This document shows, piece by piece, positions 36,297 through 47,956 of a stretch of DNA of 64,000 nucleotides. The stretch is from Macquaria australasica (Eukaryota > Chordata > Actinopteri > Centrarchiformes > Percichthyidae), in NCBI GenBank assembly GCA_005408345.1, contig SEMN01000079.1, forward strand, positions 124,001-188,000. The letters are read 5' to 3'. The translations under genes and the position numbers were made by a program. Numbering within the stretch: position 1 is the first letter of the stretch; every line of letters begins with the position of its first letter. Under the pieces are notes generated by a model. That model was given only the letters and a program-made list of their open reading frames with translations. It was not told where the DNA came from and did not search any database.

Positions 36297-39200
36297 ATGC
36301 CTTCTGTTTCTGACAGTACCTGTTTGGAAAATGTTCCTACTCTTTGCCCACACGCAGCTAAGCTGATTAATGCAGATATCACTCTGGGTCAAAAGTCTTC
36401 CGGTGAGGATGGGGGTGCTGTAACTGTCACCGGTGGTCACAGATTATCTTCACATGGAGAACAAGACTGTCTCAAGGTTCAGGATGAAGCATACCACGAG
36501 AGTGAGGAAAACAGTGGGAGTGAGCTGGAGAACAGAGAAGTGACTGCTGATCGGAAGAAGTGGATCCGCCCTGATTTGCCCAGCAGATGTACCTGGAGGC
36601 TGGGTGCACCTATTTCAGAGTCACCTCATAGCCACCCAGAACGGTAAGAGTCATATTAATGAAAGCTCGTAAAATAAATTAATTACTGCTGGAAGCAGGA
36701 GTAAAGTGTAAGCATGGACAAATTATGAGACAATGGGCACAACTGGACATGTTCCTCTGACAAAAGAGCAAGACATTTAGACTGAAAGAGACACGGCTGA
36801 AGAAACTCAATATTAAAAGACTGTGATAAGGACCAGGAGCAAAAAACACAATCAGGACATCCCTACTTTTAACTGAGCTCTGTGACTTTCCAACAAGAAA
36901 TGTTAACAACGGTCACTTTAAACAGAGTCTCTGGCCCAGGGGCCCAAAACTGCAGGCCCGTTCAGTAATCCAAGTAAAAGTGTAAAAAAAGGAAAACATC
37001 ACCTTGAATTCACTTTGCATGTCCCCAATAGCTTACTGTATTTGCACGCATCACTTTACAAAAGAGAGCACAATCTATTTCACAGCCCTTCATCAGTGTT
37101 TTTTGGATGTTTAATTGTATTAAACAGCAGATAAAAGCAGCTGAGTGAGCACTGCTTTGTTCAGTATGCATCGTAACTGATGTGTCCTGCTCATGCCTGA
37201 GAGTACCAAGTGCATCCCACAGTTTACCTTTTCATTTATATCCTTTCTTTAATGCAGAGTGCCCTCCACAGCTGCAAGTGTGACTCGTCGTAGTGAGTGA
37301 GAGGCTGTAATTAATTAACGGTTTTGGCAAGAGCCTTTCTCACAGTGGCTGTGTCATGTCATAGGTGGAGATTCGACATTCACGATGTTCTCCTTAAATT
37401 TCTGTGCCAGCATGCACAAAAGACATTTTTCATAGCAGACATTTTCACTTTAACTGATTACATTAATGATGGCTCAGTTCCATTAAAGATGCCCTGTGGA
37501 GTTTTTGTGTAAACAAATAAAGTTTCTGTTTACAATCAGTTTTACTCACCAAGACACGCATCCCTGAAGTCTAACAGACATGTTGAATGCATTTCCTTCC
37601 TCATGAAGCCCTTTCAAAGCTGATTGTTCTTAAAAGTGTGAAACCTGCAATGTTTACATCAAAGTTTATTGACTTACAGTCTTCTTCTTCCCTGCCTTTA
37701 TAGGTGCATGAGTGTTTTTTTCTTGACAAGTTACCGCCACCTGTTGGAATAGTACAAAACTATTTGCTGGAATGAGTATCGTGTCACCTTGCGTGTGTCC
37801 TTGTACCCAAGAGCAAACGAAACGGGGACCCACACAAAAACATTGCTCTATAGTCTTAATAGCACCCAGAGGGAACCTTTAATGTAAATTAGTTCCACCT
37901 CTGTTTGACAAGTCAACATGACTACTGTGGGGAAAAGTTAATTGTCGGCACGTAACGAGGCTAATATGCCGTGAGCATAATTCCATCCAACTGTCATTAG
38001 GTAAGTGTGACCACACATGTTTACAGACAGCTGATGGTGAATTTTTCTTGGGTATTTTCTCTTCTGTTCATCACAGCACCAAGGCCCCAAGCATCCTCCC
38101 CAACATCCTTGGAAAAATTGGGCACACACCTTTGGTTCGTTTGAACAAAATCCCAAAGGAGTTTGGACTCAAGTGTGAAGTTTGTGAGTAGAAGATTTAA
38201 TATAATCCCTGCAAAGCTAACGTATGCCACACATGTTTGCATATCAGTAACAGCAAAATGCATTGCTGAGAAAACACTGGCACATCTACATCTTTGCACT
38301 AAACTATTTTAACTTTGTACCTTTTTTAGAATACACCATTGAAAAGGTCAGAACTTGCAAACAAGAACTGGGAAGTTGGTGCTAAACTTGTTAATCAGCT
38401 GCAAGAGGAAATGTTTTTGCTTATAGTTATATGAACTCTTTTTACCAAACATCATGATAATGTTATTTCTACACCAGTCTATGAATTTGTATGAATCTGT
38501 ACTTTGTCCACCCTTGTATTCATGGGAATAGTTGACATAAGTTGGACAGGGAGTTGTCAGTTCTGCACTGCACAGTTTGTTACCTTTAACTCCTACAGGT
38601 TGTGCAGAGGCTTGACTGGCTGTCCCACAGTATTGCGGATTTGAGTCTTGTCTGCATACTTATTTTGCAGATAACTAGAGATGTATATGATACAGTGTAG
38701 ATGAACAGGACTGGAGAGTGAAGATTTGTTTTCACATTTCAGAAAAGGAGAGACACTAACACTCCTAACAACAGCATTATTGTTCTCCTTCCTGGAAAAG
38801 CCAGAAAGTTGAGACGTTGCAGTTCAGTGGGACAGAAGAAAAGAGTACTGGCTGTATGTGACTGTAGCTCAGCAGCAGATTAGAGAGTGAAGTCTTACCT
38901 GGTATACGGTCTCAAGTGTAAGAAAGACTTCTTTTAGGGAAAAAGGCATGCAGACAAACATGCTTTCATCAAGGGCTGTTGATACGTCCGCGTCCCTTTT
39001 GGTTTCCTACTTAAGAAGAAGAAGCTGCTGTTTAGAAGGGAACATTAAGGGATCGTGTAGCTTGCGGCCTTATGTTGTGTGGCTGTTGGGGTTTTGGCTG
39101 AGGCAGTGGATTCCCATGAACGAGGGAGGCTGATTTTCTTTCGGGCCAACAGAGCAAAGCACAACCACGATTAAAATGAAACTTAACTACATTAAGTATT

Positions 39201-42200
39201 CATTTGATTTCGGTACAGTATTTCCTCAGCTGCAACGTCTCCTATTGGCAGCCCAGGGAGGTTTTTGGGTTCAGTGAGGATGAAACCTGTCAGAGGCATC
39301 AGTTTAAGCCTCCTTAAGAAAATCCCTTTTACACTCCCTTAAACTGAAAGTGACGTTCTACTTTGTTCCCATGGCTTAAGGAGACAAAGGATCTTACACT
39401 CGATACTTTCACGTGACAGAGATTACTTCTACATTACTGATTTAATTGTAGCCGCCCCAAATTTGTAGTAGTTGGCAGCTGTGTTGGTGACAGAGAGACT
39501 TTTGGATGACCTCACACTCCCCAAATAAAATGTCCAAAATTAGTTCATTTCAGTCTATTTCTTCCATAATTGTCTTTACACTGGTCTGTTTCACTGTCAC
39601 TTTCAGTTACAAAGTGTAGTCCAGTGTGGACAGTGTACAGGCCTTTTTCACAGCAGACATTTTGACTCGTCATAGTAGGAAAAGCACAGGTGGTACTAAT
39701 AACATTAACGATGGCTCTGTTCTATTCAAGTGTCCCAGTAAGCCGTGACAATGTGACAGTGAGCCAGCATGCACAATACACAATACAACAGGACCCTGAA
39801 ACTAAAGCAGCTTAGTGGAATTCAGTTAACATTAATTGTATTATTTTCACCTGTGATTTTCTTGCTGTGACATGTCAAAATGTCTCGTATGAAAGGGGCG
39901 CACACATCAGTAGTGTCACTTGTATACTGATAGGCCTTTTTACACAGCCGACATTTTGACTCGTCATAGTAGAAAAGCACAGGTGTTACTAATAACAAGA
40001 ATAACATTTAACGATGGCTCTGTTCTATTCAAGTGTAAGCCATGACAGTGTGACATGCACAACACCGAAGCAGCTAAATGGAATTCAGCCATCGTTATAT
40101 CTATTGTTTACACCTTTGATTTTCGTACTGTGACAATGTCTTCTGTGAAAAAGGCCCATTGGCATTTGAGGGTTATCTTAACTTTAGTGTGTCGTGTTGC
40201 CATCACATATAAAGGGCAGTGGATGTTGTGTGGTGGATGTTGAAGAAGCAGATCTGTAGGCAGGAGTACGTGCAGAAAAGACGGGGTTCATTAAAGAGAT
40301 ACTGCACACTTAAGCATGTTTTTTGAGCTGTAAACTAAATGATATGACTGTACTCAGCTGGTAATATTGACATTTCTTACTAAATTTATTAAAATCGGCA
40401 TTTCATGAGTTGAAAATGGCTCAACACGCCATCTACTGTTTTAAATCAGCCCTGAACCTGCGAGGCTAATGTTGAGATAGAGTCAACCGGTTGCAGTTAC
40501 ACTTTAAAGTCCAACTGTAGTTGCATTTAGTCGTCCCGTTTTGTAGAATTAATGCTGAACTAGGGGATACCATCATGAAACCGAAAAATATAAAATATAA
40601 ATTTCTCCCTTTTGGATTTTTTCTCAAATGAGAACACAGGACAAGTGATTTACAGAGCAGATATTTACATATACTGTAGTAGATTTAAAAAAAAAAAAGC
40701 AATTTAATTTCAGTTGGACTTGAGCAAAAAATTAAATGTCCAATCCATAGATGGATGTTTAAAGAGATAAAAATACTCTGCCTCTTTAAAAATTCTTAAA
40801 ATTACATCTACTCCTTTTCCGTTATTGAAAAATCCATAATCTATTAATGTGCAAATATTTTTCATTTCAAAAGTTCAACTACTAGACACAAGAAGTCTGT
40901 CTCCTACTTCATTTTAATTAATCTTGATTGATTAACCCTTATCACATTGTGGAGGAATCCCTATGTAATTATGTTTCTACCACTTTATGAATCCTACTTC
41001 CCTGAATCGTTTTAGGATTTAGGTTGGATAAAAACAAAAACAAATTTGGTGCGTTCACATAAGCAAAATGGCACCACCACTCAAATGTGATTCCCTGATG
41101 TTTAAAAACACTAAGTACTTTCAAGAATGTATTAATTTGCCAAATTATTATTGTGTCATCATCAGCAACTTACTGGATACAGTTTTAGCTGATGATGACA
41201 AAGGTTCAAGAAAATATACAGAATAACAAACAACATATTTTTATAAGATTCCTCTGTTACTGCTGACATGCAAAGCCATGAATGAACAAGTTAGGAAGCA
41301 GTGTGTTAACTTGGTGGGTTTCTGTCCTAGCTGTTGCCACAGTGGTTCAGTAACAACAATTCAAAATGAAATAATGCAGAATAAATCTTACATACGGTAT
41401 ATCACATGGTCCTTTCAGACTCTAAATCAAACTAAAACACACTCAGTGACAATATTTTCTCATGTGTGACTGTGTTTAGTGGCCAAGTGCGAGTTCTTCA
41501 ATGCGGGAGGCAGCGTGAAAGACAGGATCGGCCTGCGGATGGTGGAAGATGCTGAGAGATCTGGGATCCTCAAACCAGGAGACACAATCATCGAGCCCAC
41601 CTCTGGCAACACAGGTACCTTACAGGGAAACATGCAGGATACATACATGCAGGATGTGGGAAAAAAACAGCAATTTCATCTCAAGACAGATGTAGAAGCA
41701 GGTTGTTGTCTAGGAAATTGTGCCAGTGAAAACATGGCAAGTTGCATAAGTCCTCCTCCTCTGGCTGCCTGCAGGTATCGGCCTCGCTCTGACAGCTGCA
41801 GTGAAAGGCTACCGCTGCATTATTACAATGCCTGAGAAGATGAGCATGGAGAAGGTACGCAGCTCTTTTAATGATCACAACTTCTCACTTGTTCATTATG
41901 GGACATTTGGCTGAATTGAAATCTGATCTTACTGTGTGTTTTTAGGTGGATGTCTTGAGAGCTCTCGGGGCAGAAATAGTGCGCACACCTAATTCTGCAG
42001 CTTTCGATTCACCAGAATCTCATATAGGTGCGGCTTGGTGTCTGAAGAATGAGATCCCCAACTCGCATGTCCTCGACCAATATCGTAACGCCAGCAACCC
42101 TCTGGCTCACTATGATACCACAGCTGAGGAGATACTGGAGCAGTGTGATGGTCTGTGCTTAAGACTCTTTTTGTTTTTGAAGGACTGACAGAGAAAATAC

Positions 42201-45200
42201 ATTTTAAGTGTATTTTTTGATATACAATGCAGTCCATGCAGTGGTGGAAGAAGTACTCAAATCTTTTACTAAGTATTAGCATCAAAATATACTCATTATG
42301 CAGAATGGCCCTTTTCAGAATAATGTATATTATATTTTTAGATTATAGTTATTGATGCATTAAGATGTACATTAATTTTATATTGCAGCTGGTAAAAGTT
42401 GGAGGCTGCTTACATTGACATGAGAAAGAGTTGCAGTTTATATTTCTAGCACAGAAAAATAATACAAACATGGGTGTTTGTTTATTCTTTATTGGATCCT
42501 CACAAAGTGGTTGCTAGTCTTCCTGGTGCCCCCACCTCCCTTTGCACGTGTGCCGATATGCATTTGTGTATATGCAGTGATGTATTTTTATAATGTAGCC
42601 TACTAAATGCTAACATGCTGAAGTTTAACAGATGTTTACCATGTTCACTAGCATGTAAGCATGCTAATATATGCTAATTAGCACCAAACACAAAGTACAA
42701 GATGAACAGTATAGGAATTGTAGCCTTTTTCCTTTAGAAGACCAAAATGTGTCGGAGAATTCAAATAAAATGAACAAGTTATTATATTTAAAGGTGCCCT
42801 GTGGAGCTTTATGGTAAACAAACAAAAGTTACGTTTATATTCAGTATTACTCACAAAAATGCATTGTGTGTATCCTTGAGGTACTCTCCAGTAACTGTAT
42901 ACTGTTGTCCAGTGATGAAAGAAAATGTGTTTTCCTTTCAGGTAAATTGGACATGTTGGTGGCCGGTGCCGGCACAGGCGGTACACTCACTGGTGTTGCT
43001 CGGAAGTTGAAGGAGAGGTGCCCCAACGTCAAGGCAAGACATACACCCTGTAGTGATTAAGAACCTCTTTTAACATGTTATATTTTGCTAAATTATTTTG
43101 CTAGTGTTTCCTCCTAATAACCCATACTACATTCCCTGAGTACATCAGTGGAGCCATGCACATATTTTCTGCCTTTTTAATCTTTATGCTGCGGTGTTTC
43201 CAGTGTTAATGCTGTTCTCTTGTTTGTTTTAGATAGTTGCTGTGGACCCTGAGGGCTCCATTCTGGTTGAATCAAAAGAGAAGGACAAACAGAAGACTTC
43301 TTTTGAAGTGGAGGGCATTGGATACGACTTTATCCCCACAGTGTTGGACAGATCTGTGAGTGTGTTTGTGTATGCATACATCTGAGCATGCGAGTTTTGT
43401 TTTGTTCTGCACACAGAGCTTCTTGTAACTGAGCAATAATCATGTGTTTTGTGCCCTCTCCCTTACAAATCTATGCAGCTTGTTGACTTGTGGTATAAAT
43501 CAACTGATATGGAGACGTTTAACATGTCACGTAAGCTGATCAGAGAGGAGGGTCTACTGTGCGGTGAGTTCACTGACCAAGTGATACCATTACCAGGTTT
43601 TCTTGGTACAGTATTATAAATTTTGCACTGCCATGTGGAGGTTTATAACAGGCTCTTTATTAGTTCCCTCTAATTATGATTTAATAATTTGCCTGTTTTA
43701 CTGCAGGCGGCAGCTCTGGCTCAGCCATGGCAGCAGCGATGCAGATGGCTCAGCAGCTTGAGGAGGGGCAGCGCTGTGTGGTTATCCTGGCCGACTCTGT
43801 CCGCAACTACATGTAAGAGACCCTTATTAAACAGAGGACAGTGTAGAGGTGACAGAAAATAAGGGGAGAGAGAGAGATACAGCAGGGCCAGATGTTGACA
43901 TCTGCATCTTAGCCACCCCCTAGCCACCAGGACGTCCCACACACAAAGTCTTTAAATGTCTCCCCAACTTATCAAGCACACACTAAAACAATCAGAATGA
44001 AAAAAACAGCATGCAACTGCTTAACTAATCAAAACTGCGCACCACTTTGCCTTGATGTGAGAACGTGACGTCCACAAATGTTCTCCACGTTTTTCACCAA
44101 GTGGCTGAATCCACAAATAACAGAAAATCAAGCCTGACCAAAACCCTCAGGATGTTGAAAATGTGTCTGTTTTTTTATCTGTTCAAACTCATTGCTGTCC
44201 ATTTTGCCTTCAGGTCAAAATTCCTGAGTGACAAGTGGATGTGTGAGAAGGGCTTCCTCAGCCTGGAGGCTCTGACGGATCTCAAACCCTGGTACGAAAG
44301 TCAACCATGAGGGTATAACAGGGCAACTAATCCAAACCACAGATTAGAGTTAAATAACTAATTTCTCTCTCTCTCTTTAAGGTGGTGGAACATGACTGTC
44401 CAGTGTCTAAAACTGTCTGCCCCCCTCACCGTGTTACCGTCTGTGTCCTGCCAGAAAACCATTGAGGTCCTGAAGGAGAAAGCGTTCGACCAGGCCCCAG
44501 TTGTAGACGAGTCAGGGTATATCTCCTCAAGAAATTATCTATATTAGTACATCTTCAGTATCAAACTGATGAATACTGTCCATATAGCGCGAACAGGAAC
44601 TGCTAGTAGCCAAAGCAGCAGGACTTTCCACGATGCAACATTAAACACTCAGGTGTACTTTGTTACCTACGTTCAATATTCAGACATTCAGCTGAGTTCA
44701 TTCTCAATATCTTTTCATCCGTTTCCACCTAATTTGTCGTGCAGGATAAAGATCAACAGATGTTCCACAGGTGTTATTTTTACCTCACGATCCGATATTG
44801 AAGCCTGGCTCCTTGTGCAACTTGACAGAAGACAGGAAACTAAGCAGCCGAAGTTAGGGGCCGTCTCAAAAGTGCATGCAAAACAGAGCCTTTCAAATTT
44901 TTGTTAACAGCTTTCCCATTTTTTGTCACAGACACTTCAGACCTAGTTTATATTCATCTGGACCTCTTCTCATTGCATGCACAATGTCTCTCTTCATAAT
45001 TCTTCAATATGACCCAATGAGCTATTATAGCCTGTTTTTTGTCAATAGCTTTGTCATTTTTTATAATAGACAATTCAGACCAACTTTATTTTCATCTGGA
45101 CCTCCTCCCCATTATATTTTCCGACTGTTAAAACCTCAGAGTTGACTTCTACTTTTCATTTCTATCATTAAGAGTTACACAGCCTTAGACTCAGTTTAGA

Positions 45201-46649
45201 CTTAATATTTTTTCTGTTTTTGAAGGTGAGGTTCAAATACAAATCAAGTTTTATTATTTGATTAATTGCACATAAAAATATTGTTATTTTGTACATTTTC
45301 TAGGTAGCTGAACTTTTATATATACTGTATGTATGAGGAGAGTAAACGGAGTAGAAAATAATTAAATGCAGACCATGAAGCAGACTACACAATTTCTAAT
45401 AACTTCTGGTGTATACCATGTCCACTTCCTGCTTTGATATATTTTTGTACAGATACAGACATCAGCTTTGTGTTACACTCCTATTGTACTATTGCTAATA
45501 GAGGATCAGCAGGTGACGAGTGTGTGTGTGTGTGTTTTCACAGTGTGATCCTGGGGATGGTGACTCTGGGAACCATTCTGTCCTCTGTGTCGGCTGGGAA
45601 GGTCGAACCCTCAGATGCTGTCACCAAGGTGCTCTGCAAGCATTTCAAACAGGTCGGTCAGCAGAAACACAAGGAGTGCATGGTCACATGGACGGCAAAT
45701 ATGGATACTCTACATTACATGTTAACATATTTACATGCTTGTCTAATCTCTCTTATCCTGCGCTCTCAGGTGCACCTGACAGACAGCCTGGGGAATCTGT
45801 CCCGTGTCCTCGAAACAGACCACTTTGCCCTGGTGGTGCAAGATCACACCCAGTGTAAGATACTTTCTTTATAGCATTTTCTTTGCATTTTTTGGATTGA
45901 AGATAGTACATAAGTGTCAGGAAATGAGGGGAGAGAGGGGAATGAAGACATGCAACAAAGGTCCCCAGCTGAACAGAAGAAGTTGTCAATGTACGGTCGG
46001 TCAGGATGAGCCAATCCACGGTGTGAATGTGATAAAACTGCTGCTGTTTGTTGATGTGCATCAGTGCTGGGAAATAGGACAGTGGCCTGTTTAGAGCTCT
46101 AGAGGGGCTCATAGGCAGATTTTGTTACCACTGGATGGAGTCAGGCTAGCTGCTTCCCCCTGTTTCCAGTCTTTGTGCTAAGCTAAGCTAACCGGCTACT
46201 GGGGGTTATATTTAACGGATAAATGTGAGTGGTATCGATCTTTTTATCTAACTCTCCGCGAGAAAGCGAATTTCCCAAAATGTAGAACTTTGGCTTTAAC
46301 TAAAAGGGAAGATGTAATAATTTGTGTCCACCTTGTTAGCTTCCCAAATACTTTGGCTTTGCAAGTATTTCCATAACAAATGAATAACCACGACCTTTGA
46401 AATGTACTGCAGTTTATCCTGCTCTTTTTCTGCTATCTTCTATGTTTAGCCAGTAATGTGAGTGTAACTGCAGTCTACTGTCTCTCTCCAGTCAAGGCTG
46501 ATGGGTCAACTTGCCAGAAGCAGATGGTGTTTGGCGTTGTGACAGCGATTGACCTCCTCAACTACATCACCACAGATAAGAGGCAGGATCGCTTGTCGTC
46601 TAAATGCTCGCTGTCAGACGAAACGTCTCTGTCACCAATTTCTGTTTAA
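36297..46649 (+). CDS. cbs: Cystathionine beta-synthase, 14 coding exons
   Basis: Exons: 36297-36643, 38077-38183, 41480-41614, 41775-41854, 41946-42150, 42942-43033, 43233-43355, 43479-43563, 43707-43812, 44214-44291, 44382-44516, 45544-45652, 45770-45854, 46492-46649. They sum to 1845 nt (614 aa; human has 551). The enzyme condenses homocysteine with serine to cystathionine, and can release H2S. N-terminal heme region: RCTW Cys98 and SPH His111, matching human Cys52/His65. PLP domain: Lys165 in GGSVKDR, EPTSGNTG, phosphate loop GTGGT (302-306), GLLCGGSSGS. C-terminal CBS-domain pair, which binds AdoMet: about 460-600, with APVVDESGVILGMVTLG and MVFGVVTAIDLLNY. The N-terminus is about 46 residues longer than human and the C-terminus about 18 longer. 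Intron 6 has a GC donor. Fish have cbsa and cbsb; I cannot say which this is. Confidence 0.97.
37483..37882. mobile_element. 400-bp MITE in cbs intron 1
   Basis: The ends are imperfect inverted repeats: ttaaagatgccctgtgga at the left, and gggaacctttaa preceded by cccaga at the right. The interior matches copies at 11605-11988 and 42789-42895 (for example, tttactcac followed by a tgaatgcatttcct block). No coding capacity is seen. Confidence 0.6.
39640..40156. mobile_element. Two tandem copies of a TIR element in cbs intron 2
   Basis: The second copy (39933-40156) starts ggcctttttacacagc and ends ctgtgaaaaaggcc, an inverted-repeat pair around a 224-bp element. The first copy (39640 to about 39895) starts ggcctttttcacagcagac, shares the interior (tcgtcatagtag, aaaagcacaggtg, gatggctctgttctattcaa) and has lost its right terminus. 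A more diverged piece (catagcagacattttcac) lies near 37430. Confidence 0.7.
40167..41479. other. Remainder of cbs intron 2
   Basis: AT-rich intronic sequence with no exon or clear element seen. The open frame at 41278-41469 overlaps the acceptor region and is not an exon in itself. Confidence 0.6.
42236..42345 (+). mobile_element. 5' fragment of hAT-like element in cbs intron 5
   Basis: The sequence starts gcagtggtggaagaagtac and continues with tcaaatcttttac, matching the left end of the element at 33466. It is truncated on the right. Confidence 0.55.
42600..42710 (-). repeat. Dispersed repeat (atgctaacatgc type), cbs intron 5
   Basis: Blocks such as tgctaattagcaccaaacac and gctaacatgct recur at 61690-61800 in this orientation, and inverted at 53245-53345 and 63745-63845. 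Confidence 0.6.
42789..42895 (+). mobile_element. Fragment of the 37483 MITE family, cbs intron 5
   Basis: Starts ttaaaggtgccctgtggag and contains attactcac and tgtgtatccttgag, parallel to the copies at 37483 and 11605. It ends near 42895, about 45 bp before the splice acceptor of the next exon. Confidence 0.55.
43031..43036 (+). other. GC splice donor of cbs intron 6
   Basis: The exon 42942-43033 ends aag|gcaaga. GC rather than GT keeps the codon phase (0) with the next exon at 43233 and preserves protein alignment across the junction. An in-phase GT six bases earlier (aac|gtcaag) would delete two residues and has a weaker exon side. Confidence 0.75.
46105..46285 (+). repeat. Dispersed repeat in cbs intron 13
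   Basis: Contains gctaagctaagctaac and a fold-back-related arm (tctaactctc, gagaaagcgaatttcccaaa). An inverted diverged copy lies at 52615-52735 (agctagcttagcttaccc, aaatctgcct). Such aagctaagctaac-containing repeats are common in fish. Confidence 0.6.
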
Positions 46650-47880
46650 GACGTTGACGATGTCACCTGCTTACCAAGAGGCAGCACATGAGTACCTGCA
46701 GTTTGGTCTAAATCGTTTCATCTTTGACTTTGGTTTCACGTAAGCTATAGGCCCTGTGTAGTTTTAATATATAACATTCTGAAATCACATTTCAAGGACA
46801 AGTTTGGCCATATTCTTTATTTTTTGTCATTGTCAACAAATCCTATGAAAAAATGAAAAAACACATCAATGAGCCACACTGTTGCACTGGGCGACATGTT
46901 CCTTCAGTACCATGAACATGGGAACTGTAGTTTATTTATAATCCAATACCACGTACACTGCCCTGCTGAAATGTGCTGCAAATGTGTATTAATCCGCAGA
47001 TGAAAATAGTCCCAAAACATGCACTAGTTACTCATTTTTGAGTAACATTTTTAACGTCTTTTTAATACATTAAACTGTACATTTGTGATCTGTTTTTAAA
47101 GATTTACGCCCTCAGTAGGAGCAAATAAGTTTAGGGGCTGAGTGCCACAGACAGAGTATTGAGAGACCAACACATTGTTGGTTTGGGCTTTTTATGGAAT
47201 TTATTGACAATAAGGAGGACGTAGAAAAACACCAGTCTTACCCTTTGAAAGACTTAATTTGTCCAGACTTGATTATTGTTATTGAATGTTATTTGATTAT
47301 CGGGAGTACATGCTTTCCATTTTATTAAAGTCTTTTTAAGTTAAGTTTTACATTCTGTTTATCTCTTAGCTCTGATGGGTATAGTCAGGCCAGACTGAAG
47401 GAAGGATTTGACAAAACAAAATCTTGGACTCCAGGTTCACTTACTAGCTTTTACTGGATAGTCTCCAGTGAAAGATGTGGATGGCCTCTTTGGTCTTTCT
47501 CCTGTCGTTCACTGACTTGTGGTTGATTATTTTAATCCTTTCCCAGTCAATGCAGTGACTGGTTTTTGGTCTGATGATTGTATATGGGGTCATATGAGCA
47601 TTACAGCTCTTTATTTATGGATTTGTTGGAAACCTATTGCTTCGTTAAGTCATAGTTAAGAGCTTGATGCTGTTCTCCAGCTCAGTACCGGCAGGCGGAT
47701 GAAGCCCTCCACCTAGTGGCAGAAAATCTCAAAGCAGGCAAACTTGTAATTGTGTTTCAAATTACAGGAATCTGTTGTACACTTAGATATGAAAAGTTGA
47801 CAGCCCTGCAAAACATCACCATTTTGTTGCAGGAAAAGATTTATGCATTTTTTAAAATATATATCTGGATCTATCTGTGC
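46650..47880 (+). other. cbs 3' UTR and following sequence
   Basis: AT-rich non-coding sequence. ATTAAA hexamers near 47067 and at 47324-47329 are candidate polyadenylation signals. The exact transcript end cannot be fixed. Confidence 0.45.
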
Positions 47881-47886
47881 CTTGAA

Positions 47887-47949
<63 letters not shown>
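47887..47949 (+). repeat. (CA)n(TA)n compound microsatellite
   Basis: About 10 CA units followed by about 20 TA units. An open frame running through it (47716-47955) is an artefact. Confidence 0.95.

Positions 47950-47956
<7 letters not shown>

Noticed and set aside
43028..43033. GT donor aac|gtcaag for cbs intron 6
   Set aside because: It keeps phase but removes two residues that align with human CBS; the GC donor after aag fits better. Kept as an alternative to test.
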